Positions 9,691 to 19,561 of a stretch of 64,000 nt of DNA are shown here, one piece after another; positions within the stretch are counted from its first letter, which is position 1, and the number at the start of each line of letters is the position of its first letter. The position numbers were made by a program, and so were the translations under genes. This DNA comes from Chitinophagales bacterium (lineage in GTDB: Bacteria; Bacteroidota; Bacteroidia; Chitinophagales; JADJOU01), in the NCBI GenBank assembly GCA_030832185.1, contig JAURJQ010000003.1, forward strand, positions 62,001 to 126,000. The letters are read 5' to 3'. The notes under the pieces are model-generated. The model saw nothing but the letters and a program-made list of their open reading frames with translations. It did no database searches and was not told the DNA's origin.

Positions 9691-10443
9691 TTATAAGAAA
9701 AGTTGATTACTTAATTTATTAGATAGAATTAAGGTATTCAAAAATACAGAATTCTGTAATTCTATGAAATATTTAATCTGCTGCGGATGATGAATATCGG
9801 AGGATACATAAGTGTAGGCTCCATGTTCTATTAGCCTTTCAGCCATTTTTTGAGATTCAGCTCCAAAAAGGCCTACCAGTGAAAAAAGATTTAGCTGTAG
9901 TTCCACCCCCATATCAATCAATCTTAGATATAAATCTATGCAATTCTTCTCTTGATATATGTATCGATAGCGCTCTGGATGAGCTAGTATCAGCTTATAC
10001 CCCAATTTTTGTAGTTCAAAGATATAGTCATTTACAAAAGGAAAATCATAATTCATCGAGGTCTCAATTAGTAAATGGTCGTTGCCTAGGGTCAGGAAAT
10101 TGTTCGACTTTATTTGATCTTCAAATTTTTCATCTAGCAAATATTCAGCGGTAAGACCTAATTCTAGGTTTAAATCTACTACCAATTGCGAATTTTTAAA
10201 ATCCTCGAATCTTGCCGTCAGCTCATGTTTAGTGTTGGTATATCGTTCTCCCATGATATGCGGACTCACATAGACCTTTTTGTATCCTCTATGCTTCAAT
10301 TCAGTGAGAATGGTTATAGATTCCTCTATGGTTTGACATCCATCGTCTACTGCTGGCAGCCAGTGCGCATGAAAATCCACTGCTATATTAGAGAAGTCAA
10401 TAGTAGGAAGCGCCTGAGATTTTTTTTTCAGTAGTGAAAACAT
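9691..10443 (-). CDS. CpsB/YwqE-like PHP-domain tyrosine-protein phosphatase
   Basis: Member of the metal-dependent PHP family that includes capsule regulators CpsB and YwqE, which dephosphorylate tyrosine kinases of polysaccharide synthesis. Metal-ligand motifs are visible: DFHAHWLPAVDDGC, HRGYKKVYVSPHI, LAHPERYRYI and SSDIHHPQQ. The frame reaches a TTG at 10455, but the ATG at 10441-10443 gives the more usual start. It heads the operon with rfbC, rfbD and cysQ. Its likely substrate, the Wzc-type kinase, is encoded 27 kb away (37841-40285). That pairing is inference from family knowledge. Confidence 0.88.
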   Translation of the reverse strand: MFSLLKKKSQALPTIDFSNIAVDFHAHWLPAVDDGCQTIEESITILTELKHRGYKKVYVSPHIMGERYTNTKHELTARFEDFKNSQLVVDLNLELGLTAEYLLDEKFEDQIKSNNFLTLGNDHLLIETSMNYDFPFVNDYIFELQKLGYKLILAHPERYRYIYQEKNCIDLYLRLIDMGVELQLNLFSLVGLFGAESQKMAERLIEHGAYTYVSSDIHHPQQIKYFIELQNSVFLNTLILSNKLSNQLFL

Positions 10444-10847
10444 ATTCAGATACAAAAGTATCGACTATTCGACATTGCTGAGTTACTATTTTTGATTTAA
10501 GGAGTATTTTCTCGAGCATAAAAAATTTAAAATGGAAACTGTAATATTAATTAAAGACACAATTTTCCATAATTTAGGAATTTTTCATTTTCGCAAGACT
10601 GCTATAAGAACAGGCATAAACTAACATTTATAAAAGTACAAATAAAAAAGTCTTCAATTTAGATTCCAAATTAACTGTCGTACAGGACAATTACGGCTCA
10701 TTCAACACATCCCAAAGCCTAAAAAACAATCTATTCCTCTGAAAGTTAAGAGTATATGTTTATTGATTTAAAATTAATACATTGAAATTCAATTTTTTTT
10801 ATATATTTGCACCCTCAAAATAAAAAAGTAACATAAAATAAATATAA
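10444..10847. other. Intergenic region upstream of rpsL
   Basis: About 400 bp of AT-rich sequence between the divergent phosphatase operon and rpsL. Apart from the rpsL promoter at its right end I see no ORF, tRNA or strong hairpin. It must also hold the promoter of the minus-strand polysaccharide operon, which I could not place. Confidence 0.6.
10782..10809 (+). promoter_or_regulatory. rpsL promoter (Bacteroidota type)
   Basis: A TTG (10782-10784), 17 bp of AT-rich spacer and TATATTTG (10802-10809) match the Bacteroidota sigma-A pattern TTG-N17-23-TAnnTTTG. Transcription would start near 10815, giving a leader of about 30 nt that is A-rich and has no Shine-Dalgarno sequence before the rpsL ATG at 10848. 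Confidence 0.72.
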
Positions 10848-11222
10848 ATGCCTACTATTCAACAATTAGTAAGAAAAGGGAGAGAAGTTCTAGAAGTAAA
10901 ATCTAAGTCAAGAGCCCTAGATTCCTGCCCACAGAAGCGAGGCGTATGTACAAGAGTATATACCACTACACCTAAGAAACCTAACTCTGCATTGAGAAAG
11001 GTAGCGAAAGTAAGACTGACAAATGGTATCGAAGTAATCGCGTATATACCAGGAGAAGGTCATAATCTTCAGGAGCACTCAATCGTACTAATCAGAGGTG
11101 GAAGGGTTAAAGACTTACCAGGTGTGAGATACCATATCGTAAGAGGCGCCTTAGATACTGCAGGTGTAAATAACAGAAAGCAGTCTAGATCTAAATACGG
11201 TACTAAGAGACCTAAAGCATAG
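10848..11222 (+). CDS. rpsL: 30S ribosomal protein S12
   Basis: Decoding-centre protein of the small ribosomal subunit, 124 aa. The two conserved loops are intact: [18 protein letters not shown] (site of common streptomycin-resistance changes) and [18 protein letters not shown], which holds the aspartate that is methylthiolated in many bacteria. Lysines at both classic resistance positions are present, so the protein looks streptomycin-sensitive. It is the first gene of rpsL-rpsG-fusA. Confidence 0.98.
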   Translation: MPTIQQLVRKGREVLEVKSKSRALDSCPQKRGVCTRVYTTTPKKPNSALRKVAKVRLTNGIEVIAYIPGEGHNLQEHSIVLIRGGRVKDLPGVRYHIVRGALDTAGVNNRKQSRSKYGTKRPKA

Positions 11223-11365
11223 TAAATCAGTGAACAGTTATCAGTAGTCAAATAAAATTGGACTGCTTTATTCAATTTGTTCTACTAAATTTTTAAATTA
11301 ATCGTTAACTAAAGTAAGTCGCATCATATATTGTATGCGGTCAAACTGAAAAAAAAACTCAAGAA

Positions 11366-11836
11366 ATGAGAAAGAGTAAACCAAAAAAGAGGTATTTGCA
11401 ACCTGACCCTGTCTTTAATGACGAAATGGTATCGCTATTTGTAAACAATTTGATGTATGATGGTAAAAAATCTGTTTCGTACAAGATTTTTTATGATGCT
11501 GTAGAGCAAGTCAATGCTAAGGCAGAAGAAGGTACTACAGGTTATGATCTTTGGAAAAAAGCATTAGCCAATGTAAGTCCAAGTGTAGAGGTGAAAAGTA
11601 AGAGAATAGGTGGTTCGAATTTTCAAATTCCAATGGAAGTTAGACCTTCTAGAAAAATCTCTTTAGGTATGAAATGGTTGATTTTATTCTCTAGAAAGAG
11701 AAATGGAAAATCAATGGCAGATAAGTTAGCTCAAGAAATTCTGGCTGCCTCTAAAGGCGAAGGAGCTGCATATAAGAAAAGAGAAGATGTGCATAGAATG
11801 GCAGAAGCCAATAAAGCATTCGCTCACTTCCGTTAA
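11366..11836 (+). CDS. rpsG: 30S ribosomal protein S7
   Basis: 16S rRNA-binding assembly protein of the small-subunit head, 156 aa, full length. The N-terminal [17 protein letters not shown] and the [24 protein letters not shown] segment are typical. The 143-bp gap after rpsL is long for this operon but contains no ORF. The start is preceded by a run of nine A residues instead of a Shine-Dalgarno sequence. Confidence 0.98.
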   Translation: MRKSKPKKRYLQPDPVFNDEMVSLFVNNLMYDGKKSVSYKIFYDAVEQVNAKAEEGTTGYDLWKKALANVSPSVEVKSKRIGGSNFQIPMEVRPSRKISLGMKWLILFSRKRNGKSMADKLAQEILAASKGEGAAYKKREDVHRMAEANKAFAHFR

Positions 11837-11887
11837 TATTAATTTTTAATTCCAAATTAAAAATTCAAAACTAATAATTTAGAAAAA

Positions 11888-14047
11888 ATGTCTAGAGACT
11901 TAAAATACACAAGAAATATAGGTATCGCCGCTCACATCGATGCTGGCAAGACGACCACTACAGAGCGTATCTTGTTTTATACCGGTAAAACACACAAAAT
12001 AGGTGAGGTGCATGAAGGTGCAGCTACTATGGACTGGATGGAGCAGGAACAAGAAAGAGGTATTACCATTACTTCTGCTGCTACTACTTGTGAGTGGAAT
12101 TTCCCTACCAACCAAGGTCAGCCTCTCCCAGAAACGCTACCTTATCACTTTAATATTATTGATACTCCAGGTCACGTGGATTTCACTGTGGAGGTAAATC
12201 GTTCATTGAGAGTACTAGATGGTCTAGTGTTTCTTTTTTCAGCGGTAGATGGAGTAGAACCTCAGTCTGAAACTAACTGGAGACTAGCGGATAACTATAA
12301 AGTTCCTAGAATGGGCTTTGTAAACAAAATGGACAGACAAGGTGCCGATTTCCTAAATGTTTGTAAGCAAGTTAAGGAAATGTTAGGTTCAAAGGCCGTT
12401 CCATTGGTTTTACCTATTGGAGCAGAGGACAACTTTAAAGGTGTAGTAGATTTGATAAAAAATCAAGCCATTGTTTGGCATGATGATACGCAAGGAGCTA
12501 CCTTTGATGAAGTGCCTATCCCAGAAGATATGAAAGAGCAGGTAGCAGAGTACAGAGCATTCTTGATTGAAGCTGTCTCTGAATATGATGAAAATTTAAT
12601 GGAAAAATTCTTTGATAATCCTGATACTATCAGTGAAGATGAGATTCATAATGCGCTAAGAAGAGCAGCTATTGACATTTCTATCATACCCATGCTATGT
12701 GGATCTTCATTTAAGAATAAAGGTGTTCAATTCATGCTAGATGCCGTATGTAGATATATGCCATCTCCTATGGATAAAGAAGGTATCAAGGGTACTAATC
12801 CTAAAAATGATGAGGAGATTTTGAGAAAGCCATCTGTAACGGAGCCTTTTGCAGCTTTAGCATTTAAGATAGCTACAGATCCATTCGTAGGTAGATTGGC
12901 ATTCTTCAGAGCTTATTCTGGTAGATTGGATGCAGGTTCTTATGTATTGAATACCAGATCAGATTCTAAAGAACGTATTTCGAGAATTTATCAAATGCAT
13001 GCCAATAAGCAAAATGCTATCGATTATATTGAGGCGGGAGATATTGGAGCAGCAGTAGGATTTAAAGATATCAAAACAGGTGATACACTATGTGATGAGA
13101 AAAATCCAATTATATTAGAGTCAATGGTTTTCCCTGAGCCAGTTATTGGTCTAGCGATAGAGCCGAAATCTCAGAAAGATTTAGAGAAGATGGGTATGGC
13201 GCTGGCTAAATTGTCAGAAGAAGATCCTACCTTCAGAGCTAAATATGATGATGAGACCGGCCAGACAGTGATTTCTGGTATGGGTGAACTTCACCTTGAA
13301 ATCATTATTGATAGAATGAGACGTGAGTTTAAGGTAGAATTGAATCAAGGTGCTCCTCAGGTGAATTACAAAGAAGCTCTTAAGACTACAGTGACTCACA
13401 GAGAGAAATTGAAGAAACAAACGGGTGGTTCAGGTCTATTTGCCGATATGGAATTTGAATTAGGACCAGCAGATGAAGATTTCTTGAATAGCGATGACTT
13501 TAAATCTGGTAAGACTAAACTTCAATTCAAGTGGGATATCGTAGGAGGATCTATTGATAAAAATTATCAAAAGCCTATCATAGAAGGATTCACACAGATG
13601 ATGAATAATGGTATCCTTGCGGGGTACAATATTGATTCAATGAAAGTTCGAGTTTTTGACGGATCTATGCACGCAGTTGATAGTAAGCCTATCGCCTTTG
13701 AGCTTTGTGCTAAAGAAGGATTTAGAGAAGCTGCTCCTAAGTGTAATCCAATCATTCTAGAGCCTATCATGAAACTAGAAGTTATCACTCCAGAGGAATA
13801 TGTGGGTGGTGTAATAGGTGACCTTAACAGAAGAAGAGGTCTTCCTAAAGGACAAGAAACAAAACTTTCTGGTACGGTAATTAAAGCAGAAGTTCCACTT
13901 TCTGAAATGTTTGGCTATGTGACTCAACTCAGAACAATTACCTCTGGTAGAGCCAGCTCTACTATGGAGTTTGACCATTTTGCTCAAGTGCCAAATAACG
14001 TGGCTAAAGAGATTATGGAAACAGCCAAAGGTAAAAAAGGAAACTAA
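11888..14047 (+). CDS. fusA: Elongation factor G
   Basis: Ribosomal translocase GTPase, 719 aa. G1 ([15 protein letters not shown]), G3 ([12 protein letters not shown]) and G4 (NKMDRQGA) are intact, and domains II-V follow, ending in AKGKKGN. It is third in the str cluster. A terminator follows directly and the next gene is secA, so the S10 ribosomal genes that often follow fusA in related genomes are not linked here. Confidence 0.98.
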   Translation: MSRDLKYTRNIGIAAHIDAGKTTTTERILFYTGKTHKIGEVHEGAATMDWMEQEQERGITITSAATTCEWNFPTNQGQPLPETLPYHFNIIDTPGHVDFTVEVNRSLRVLDGLVFLFSAVDGVEPQSETNWRLADNYKVPRMGFVNKMDRQGADFLNVCKQVKEMLGSKAVPLVLPIGAEDNFKGVVDLIKNQAIVWHDDTQGATFDEVPIPEDMKEQVAEYRAFLIEAVSEYDENLMEKFFDNPDTISEDEIHNALRRAAIDISIIPMLCGSSFKNKGVQFMLDAVCRYMPSPMDKEGIKGTNPKNDEEILRKPSVTEPFAALAFKIATDPFVGRLAFFRAYSGRLDAGSYVLNTRSDSKERISRIYQMHANKQNAIDYIEAGDIGAAVGFKDIKTGDTLCDEKNPIILESMVFPEPVIGLAIEPKSQKDLEKMGMALAKLSEEDPTFRAKYDDETGQTVISGMGELHLEIIIDRMRREFKVELNQGAPQVNYKEALKTTVTHREKLKKQTGGSGLFADMEFELGPADEDFLNSDDFKSGKTKLQFKWDIVGGSIDKNYQKPIIEGFTQMMNNGILAGYNIDSMKVRVFDGSMHAVDSKPIAFELCAKEGFREAAPKCNPIILEPIMKLEVITPEEYVGGVIGDLNRRRGLPKGQETKLSGTVIKAEVPLSEMFGYVTQLRTITSGRASSTMEFDHFAQVPNNVAKEIMETAKGKKGN

Positions 14048-14068
14048 TTTAAACTAAAATTAAATTTC

Positions 14069-14100
14069 AATGCCTCTCAAATTTGGGAGGCATTTTTTTT
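14069..14100 (+). terminator. Rho-independent terminator of the str operon
   Basis: ATGCCTC (14070-14076) pairs with GAGGCAT (14086-14092) around a short loop, followed by eight further T residues. It lies 22 bp after the fusA stop. Confidence 0.85.
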
Positions 14101-14150
14101 AGTATTATGCTCATCAGAATATTTTGATTTAGCGTCTTCGTCTAGTAAAG

Positions 14151-14185
14151 TTTAAATATTCATTACTATTTTACGAATATTTAAA
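14151..14185. repeat. 11-bp inverted repeat in fusA-secA gap
   Basis: TTTAAATATTC (14151-14161) is perfectly repeated in inverse as GAATATTTAAA (14175-14185) with a 13-nt loop. It lies downstream of the fusA terminator and about 145 bp upstream of the secA start. A possible -7 box TAAATTTG is at 14208-14215, so the hairpin could be an operator for secA or simply a remnant. Confidence 0.5.
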
Positions 14186-14330
14186 GACTAAAAAGGCAGA
14201 GATTTGATAAATTTGTCTTTTTTGTATGAGACCTTATTTCTTTTAAGACAATCTGACCCACTATTTAGAGTAGAACGAGATTTGAGGGATTTAAACTAGA
14301 ATATATTTATAACAACAGATAATAAAGAGA

Positions 14331-17300
14331 ATGTTAAATCTACTGAGTAAATCTCTCACTAAAATCCTAGGTGGCAATAAGCAAGACAAGGACGTTAAGT
14401 CAGCTACACCTTTAGTTATTCGTATTAACGAACTATATGAAACTTTATCCTCACTTTCCAATGATCAGCTCCGAGGGAAAACAGCCGAGTTTAAAACTAG
14501 AATAGCTGATTATGTCGCTGACCTTGATAGGGCTATAGAAGACTTAAGAAGTCAAGCTAGTCAAGAGGAAAGTACGATACAGAAAGAGAAATTGCTCAAC
14601 AAAGTAGATGAACTGATAAAGGAAAAGGATAAGCATCTAGAAGAGGTGTTGTTGGAAATTCTTCCAGAGGCTTTTGCTGTAGTAAAGGAAACAGCTAGGC
14701 GGTTTTCTGAAAATCAAAATCTAAGTTTGACAGCAAATGACATAGACCGTGAACTAGCAATTAGCAAGGGTCATGTGACTATCCTAGGTGATCAAGCTAT
14801 TTATCAAAATCATTGGAAGGCTGCTGGTAATGACGTGGTGTGGAATATGATTCACTATGATGTGCAGTTGATAGGTGGTATAGCCCTTCATCAGGGTAAA
14901 ATCTCTGAAATGGCCACTGGAGAAGGAAAAACTTTAGTAGCTACACTCCCTGTTTATCTCAATGCACTGACAGGCCTTGGTGTGCATATAGTTACAGTCA
15001 ATGACTATCTAGCCCTACGAGATAGCGAGTGGAATGCTCCTATTTTTAATTTCCTGGGGTTAAAAGTGGACTGCATAGACCAGACTCCTCCGAATAGTGA
15101 TCGAAGAAAACAGGCCTATAACTCAGATATCACTTATGGCACCAACAATGAATTTGGCTTCGATTATCTAAGAGATAATATGGTGGAATTTACCGAAGAA
15201 TTGGTGCAGAAAAAGCATCATTATGCCATAGTGGATGAAACGGATTCTGTATTGATAGATGATGCCCGTACTCCACTGATTATTTCTGGTAGGGTAGATA
15301 TGACGGATAAGGATGAGGTATTATTTAATCAATTAAAACCTCGTATTGCTCGCATCATAGATCAGCAAAAGCAGATAGTCAATAAAATTTTTAATGAGGC
15401 GAAAACCCTAATCAGTGCAGGAGATTTATCAGATACTGGAGGAGGTATGGCTTTATTGAGAGCGCATAGAGGTTTACCACGTTATACGCCATTGATTCGC
15501 TTTCTGAGTGAAGAGGGAAGTAAGCAAATTTTGCTCAAAACAGAAGGGAGATATTTACAGGACAATCAGAGGGATATGCCAAAGGTAGATGAGCCACTTT
15601 TGTTCGTTATAGATGAGAAAAATAATTCAGTAAGTCTCACGGATAAAGGTATTGAGACTATAACCTCAGGCGGTGAAGAAAAAGATTTTTTTGTGATTCC
15701 AGATTTGGGTACAGAATTTGGTAAAATAGATAAGTCTGACCTCAGCCAACAAGATAAACTGAAAAAGAAAAATGAAATCATGCAAAATTTTCGCGAAAAG
15801 TCGGAGAGGCTGCATGTAGTGACTCAGCTCCTCAAGGCCTATACGCTCTTTGAAAAAGATATACAATACGTGGTCATGGATAATAAGGTGAAGATAGTAG
15901 ATGAGAATACAGGACGTATCATGGACGGGAGACGATACAGCGATGGTCTTCATCAAGCCATTGAAGCTAAGGAAAATGTAAAAGTAGAAGCTTCTTCACA
16001 GACAGTGGCTACCATTACATTGCAGAATTATTTCCGTATGTATCATAAACTGGCTGGGATGACTGGTACAGCAGAGACAGAAGCCAAAGAATTCTGGGAT
16101 ATCTATAAACTAGATGTCATGACAGTACCTACCAATAAGCCTATATCTAGAAAAGATAGAAATGATCTTATCTACAAAACCAAACGAGAGAAATACAATG
16201 CTATCATAGATCAAATAGTAGCCTATCAAGATGCTGGAAGACCAGTCTTAGTGGGAACTACCAATGTGGAGGTGTCGGAACTACTGAGTAGATTACTGAC
16301 CGTGCGAAAAATAAAGCACAATGTACTCAATGCGAAGCAACATAGCAGGGAGGCTGATATTGTGGCTGAGGCAGGAAAGCCAGGCGCTGTGACTATAGCC
16401 ACTAACATGGCTGGTAGAGGAACGGATATTAAAATCAGCGATGATATCAAGTCCATAGGAGGTCTAGCTATTATAGGCTCTGAAAGACATGAGTCTAGAA
16501 GGATAGACCGACAGCTCAGAGGTCGTGCAGGTCGTCAAGGAGACCCAGGAGAGTCTGTCTTTTATGTGTCACTCGAAGATGATTTGATGCGTATTTTCGG
16601 TTCAGATAGAATATCCAAGGTAATGGATACCCTAGGACTCAAAGAAGGAGAGGTGATAGAAAGTGGACTTATTACTAAGCAAATAGAAAAGGCACAAACC
16701 AAGGTGGAAGAAAATCACTTTGGTATGCGAAAAAGACTATTGGAGTATGACGATGTTATGAACTCGCAACGCGATGTAATTTACAAGCGTCGTCGCAATG
16801 CGCTTTTTGGAGATCGATTGCAGATAGATATTGAAAATATCATATACAATGTATTGGCCGATATCGTTCAGCACAATAAGCAATTAAAAGATTTTGAAAA
16901 TTTCAATATAGAGATTTTACAATATTTTGGCGTAGAGACTCCGCTGACACCAGAAACTTTTGAAGAGAAATCGAATCAAGAATTGACGGATAGTCTTATG
17001 ACCATCATTTTAGCTCATCGCAAGCAAAATGCTCAAGAACTTATCACTAATATTTATCCTGCATTTGAAAATATAGCGAAAAATCAGCCGCAGATTATTA
17101 ATGTGATTCTACCGATAGAGGTCAATGGTCAGGAAATTACCATATACTGTAAACTAAAGGATGCCATTGAATCTAAAGGTCAATCCATCCCTAGAGACGT
17201 AGAGAAATCTATCGTACTTTCGAATATAGACGACCTCTGGACCAAGCATCTAAGAGAAATGGACGAACTCAAGCAGTCTGTACAAAATGCTGTTTGGGAG

Positions 17301-17636
17301 CAGAAAGACCCTATTGTGATTTATAAAAAGGAAGCTTTTGATTTATTTCAGAAGATGATTATGAATTCCAACTTTATGCTAGCGCAGCTTCTGGTTAAAT
17401 ACAAACTGAAGGAAGAGCAAAAGGAATTTAAGGCTACTACACAGGTTCAGCATTCTAATAAAGTCAAGGATATTCAATCGAATAGTGGTGCTTTTGAGTC
17501 AGAGGACTATGGCGCCAATGAAAATGACCTTATGAATCCTCCCAAGCGTGAGCCTATACGAGTAGAAAATCGCGTCGGAAGAAACGACCCTTGCCCATGT
17601 GGTAGCGGGAAGAAGTATAAGAATTGTCATGGATAG
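14331..17636 (+). CDS. secA: Preprotein translocase ATPase SecA
   Basis: Motor ATPase that pushes unfolded precursors through SecYEG. Walker A is in EMATGEGKTLVATLPVYL, and DETDSVLIDDARTPLIISG is the DEAD-type Walker B region. The second helicase fold has NMAGRGTDI and the Q-rich RRIDRQLRGRAGRQGDPG. A zinc-binding SEC-C tail ends the protein (RNDPCPCGSGKKYKNCHG). The length (1101 aa) exceeds that of E. coli because of an insertion around residues 330-450, which is normal for Bacteroidota. Its stop codon abuts the stop of the convergent downstream gene with no spacer. Confidence 0.97.
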   Translation: MLNLLSKSLTKILGGNKQDKDVKSATPLVIRINELYETLSSLSNDQLRGKTAEFKTRIADYVADLDRAIEDLRSQASQEESTIQKEKLLNKVDELIKEKDKHLEEVLLEILPEAFAVVKETARRFSENQNLSLTANDIDRELAISKGHVTILGDQAIYQNHWKAAGNDVVWNMIHYDVQLIGGIALHQGKISEMATGEGKTLVATLPVYLNALTGLGVHIVTVNDYLALRDSEWNAPIFNFLGLKVDCIDQTPPNSDRRKQAYNSDITYGTNNEFGFDYLRDNMVEFTEELVQKKHHYAIVDETDSVLIDDARTPLIISGRVDMTDKDEVLFNQLKPRIARIIDQQKQIVNKIFNEAKTLISAGDLSDTGGGMALLRAHRGLPRYTPLIRFLSEEGSKQILLKTEGRYLQDNQRDMPKVDEPLLFVIDEKNNSVSLTDKGIETITSGGEEKDFFVIPDLGTEFGKIDKSDLSQQDKLKKKNEIMQNFREKSERLHVVTQLLKAYTLFEKDIQYVVMDNKVKIVDENTGRIMDGRRYSDGLHQAIEAKENVKVEASSQTVATITLQNYFRMYHKLAGMTGTAETEAKEFWDIYKLDVMTVPTNKPISRKDRNDLIYKTKREKYNAIIDQIVAYQDAGRPVLVGTTNVEVSELLSRLLTVRKIKHNVLNAKQHSREADIVAEAGKPGAVTIATNMAGRGTDIKISDDIKSIGGLAIIGSERHESRRIDRQLRGRAGRQGDPGESVFYVSLEDDLMRIFGSDRISKVMDTLGLKEGEVIESGLITKQIEKAQTKVEENHFGMRKRLLEYDDVMNSQRDVIYKRRRNALFGDRLQIDIENIIYNVLADIVQHNKQLKDFENFNIEILQYFGVETPLTPETFEEKSNQELTDSLMTIILAHRKQNAQELITNIYPAFENIAKNQPQIINVILPIEVNGQEITIYCKLKDAIESKGQSIPRDVEKSIVLSNIDDLWTKHLREMDELKQSVQNAVWEQKDPIVIYKKEAFDLFQKMIMNSNFMLAQLLVKYKLKEEQKEFKATTQVQHSNKVKDIQSNSGAFESEDYGANENDLMNPPKREPIRVENRVGRNDPCPCGSGKKYKNCHG

Positions 17637-18218
17637 TTATTCTACCATAAATATCCATCCTGCTTGAAACATCATAGTATTAATACCTCCATTAGGTGAA
17701 GTTAGTTTTGCATTGCTGATATGTCGTATACCCATGCCGAAATAGGCATAGCCGTCTTTTTTGTATCGAACCATTAAACCTGCTATGGCATTATCAGCAA
17801 ATATAAATCCATCTCGCTGCCTATCTGGCACACCACTCACGAAATGTGGCCCTGCTCCTAATTTACAGTAGAGATATAGGACATCATTGATTATATTTTT
17901 ATGTATTAGTATGCCCCCATTGATACCAATTTCTTGACCCATAACTGAATTTACGGAGTCTGCCATGGTGAAAAATTCTGAAGTACCAATCTGCGGCTGC
18001 AGCATGAGATCAATTCCCCAGCCTTTTTTAGCAACTAGTTTTCTGTAGTATTCAATGTAGATAAGGTGAGCCTGGTAATGATAATCTAGACTCAATAAGG
18101 CTTGACTGCCATAGTTGTAGGAAAAACCAATTTTATGCTTTGCCTTCCAGTCTCCTTGAGCGCTGATATATTTACCCATGAAAAAAAATAATACGAAAAT
18201 AATAATCCTTACACTCAC
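17637..18218 (-). CDS. PagL-like acyloxyacyl hydrolase (lipid A deacylase)
   Basis: Predicted outer-membrane beta-barrel related to lipid A 3-O-deacylase PagL. The family motif is present near the C-terminus as RHISNA...PNGG, with His166 and Ser168 in the spacing of the PagL catalytic pair. The position corresponding to the PagL glutamate reads Asn, so the third catalytic residue is uncertain. The N-terminus (VRIIIFVLFFFMGKYISA, then Q) is a signal peptide, which requires the GTG start at 18216-18218. It lies 40 bp downstream of rpoD on the same strand and could be cotranscribed. Confidence 0.72.
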   Translation of the reverse strand: MSVRIIIFVLFFFMGKYISAQGDWKAKHKIGFSYNYGSQALLSLDYHYQAHLIYIEYYRKLVAKKGWGIDLMLQPQIGTSEFFTMADSVNSVMGQEIGINGGILIHKNIINDVLYLYCKLGAGPHFVSGVPDRQRDGFIFADNAIAGLMVRYKKDGYAYFGMGIRHISNAKLTSPNGGINTMMFQAGWIFMVE

Positions 18219-18258
18219 AATAGCAAGTCGTAAAAATAGAATAAAAAAAAGAATAGAA

Positions 18259-19125
18259 TTAACCTAAATAGGTCTTCAATAATTTACTTCTAGAGGCGGC
18301 TCTTAGCTTTACGATGGCTTTGTCTTTGATTTGGCGCACACGCTCGCGGGTTATACCTAATTCTTCGCCAATATCTTCTAAACTCATAGGATGGTCTATA
18401 CCTATACCATAGTATAGCTTGACTATCTCACGCTGACGGAAAGTCAAGGTAGAGAGCGAGCGCTCGGTTTCCTTTCTCAATGAATCGATATATTCCATAT
18501 GACTATCAGCAAAGTCAGCATTGTCATTCTGCAATACATCGGAAAGCGAACTAGATTCTCCCTCTATCAATGGGGCATCGAGTGAAGTATGTCTCGAAGA
18601 AAGCTTAAGTGTTTGTTCGATTTCTCTCTGAGGAATACCTAAATAAATAGAAAGTTCCTCTACGCTAGGTTCACGGTCATATTCCTGTTCTAGGTGTATG
18701 AGGGCCTTTCTAATCTTGGAAAGCGAACCTACTTTATTTAATGGTAAACGCACGAGCCTAGACTGCTCAGCTAATGCCTGCATGATAGACTGACGAATCC
18801 ACCAGACGGCATAGGATATAAATTTAAAACCTCTAGTTTCATCAAATTTTTGTGCAGCCTTTACTAGACCTACATTCCCTTCATTGATCAAATCATTAAG
18901 GGTTAAACCTTGATTCTGATATTGCTTAGCTACTGATACCACGAAACGAAGATTAGCATTGACCAATTTCTCAAGAGCCATTTGGTCACCTTTCTTGATG
19001 CGCTTGGCTAGTTCTACTTCCTCTTCTGCGGTGATTAGTTCTACTCTACCTATTTCCTGCAGATACTTTTCTACCGACTGACTTTCTCGGTTGGTAATGG
19101 ATTTTGAAATCTTTAACTGGCGCAT
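18259..19125 (-). CDS. rpoD: Housekeeping RNA polymerase sigma factor
   Basis: Sigma-70 family, 288 aa, the short form lacking region 1.1 that serves as primary sigma in Bacteroidota. Region 1.2 begins at [21 protein letters not shown]. Region 2 contains [29 protein letters not shown] and [16 protein letters not shown]. Region 4 ends with the helix-turn-helix [27 protein letters not shown]. This factor is the one expected to read the TAnnTTTG promoters noted across the window. Confidence 0.96.
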   Translation of the reverse strand: MRQLKISKSITNRESQSVEKYLQEIGRVELITAEEEVELAKRIKKGDQMALEKLVNANLRFVVSVAKQYQNQGLTLNDLINEGNVGLVKAAQKFDETRGFKFISYAVWWIRQSIMQALAEQSRLVRLPLNKVGSLSKIRKALIHLEQEYDREPSVEELSIYLGIPQREIEQTLKLSSRHTSLDAPLIEGESSSLSDVLQNDNADFADSHMEYIDSLRKETERSLSTLTFRQREIVKLYYGIGIDHPMSLEDIGEELGITRERVRQIKDKAIVKLRAASRSKLLKTYLG

Positions 19126-19561
19126 GCTCTAGAAACTAGTTTTTGTTATAACAAAGGATAAACCCCTATTTAGTTGAAAAAGTTCCAAAAATAAGGAATT
19201 ATTAATTTCCATATGAATAAATCGTTTATTACTTAACCCATTTTGCAGCCGAATTGTCTAAATCCGAAGTATTTTAGGGAATAGTTTTTTGAAATTCCGA
19301 TTTGTATCGTACAGATTTAATTTTTTGAATGGAAAAGACTTGTATATCAATGCACTATATAGAGCCGCTAATTCTATACTAGGCTCAGAGTATCTTAAAA
19401 TTATGATTATTTCATCTTCTTGGTTCGGTACAGTGTCGTGATGGCTTTTTTAGTATTTCCAATTCGTACCAATTCCTTCGAGTAGTAGGTTAGTTCGTTT
19501 GATTATTCCCTAAGAACCTATTAGTTCTTTTTTAAACCACCACTGCTAAGAGTGTAGATGG
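19126..19561. other. Intergenic region upstream of rpoD
   Basis: About 435 bp, AT-rich, between the start of rpoD and the end of the large secreted-protein gene, both on the minus strand. I find no ORF with coding character and no convincing terminator or promoter. A weak partial match to a minus-strand -7 box is present near 19153. Confidence 0.5.

Noticed and set aside
15666-15956. Minus-strand ORFs inside secA
   Set aside because: Shadows of a well supported gene in other frames.
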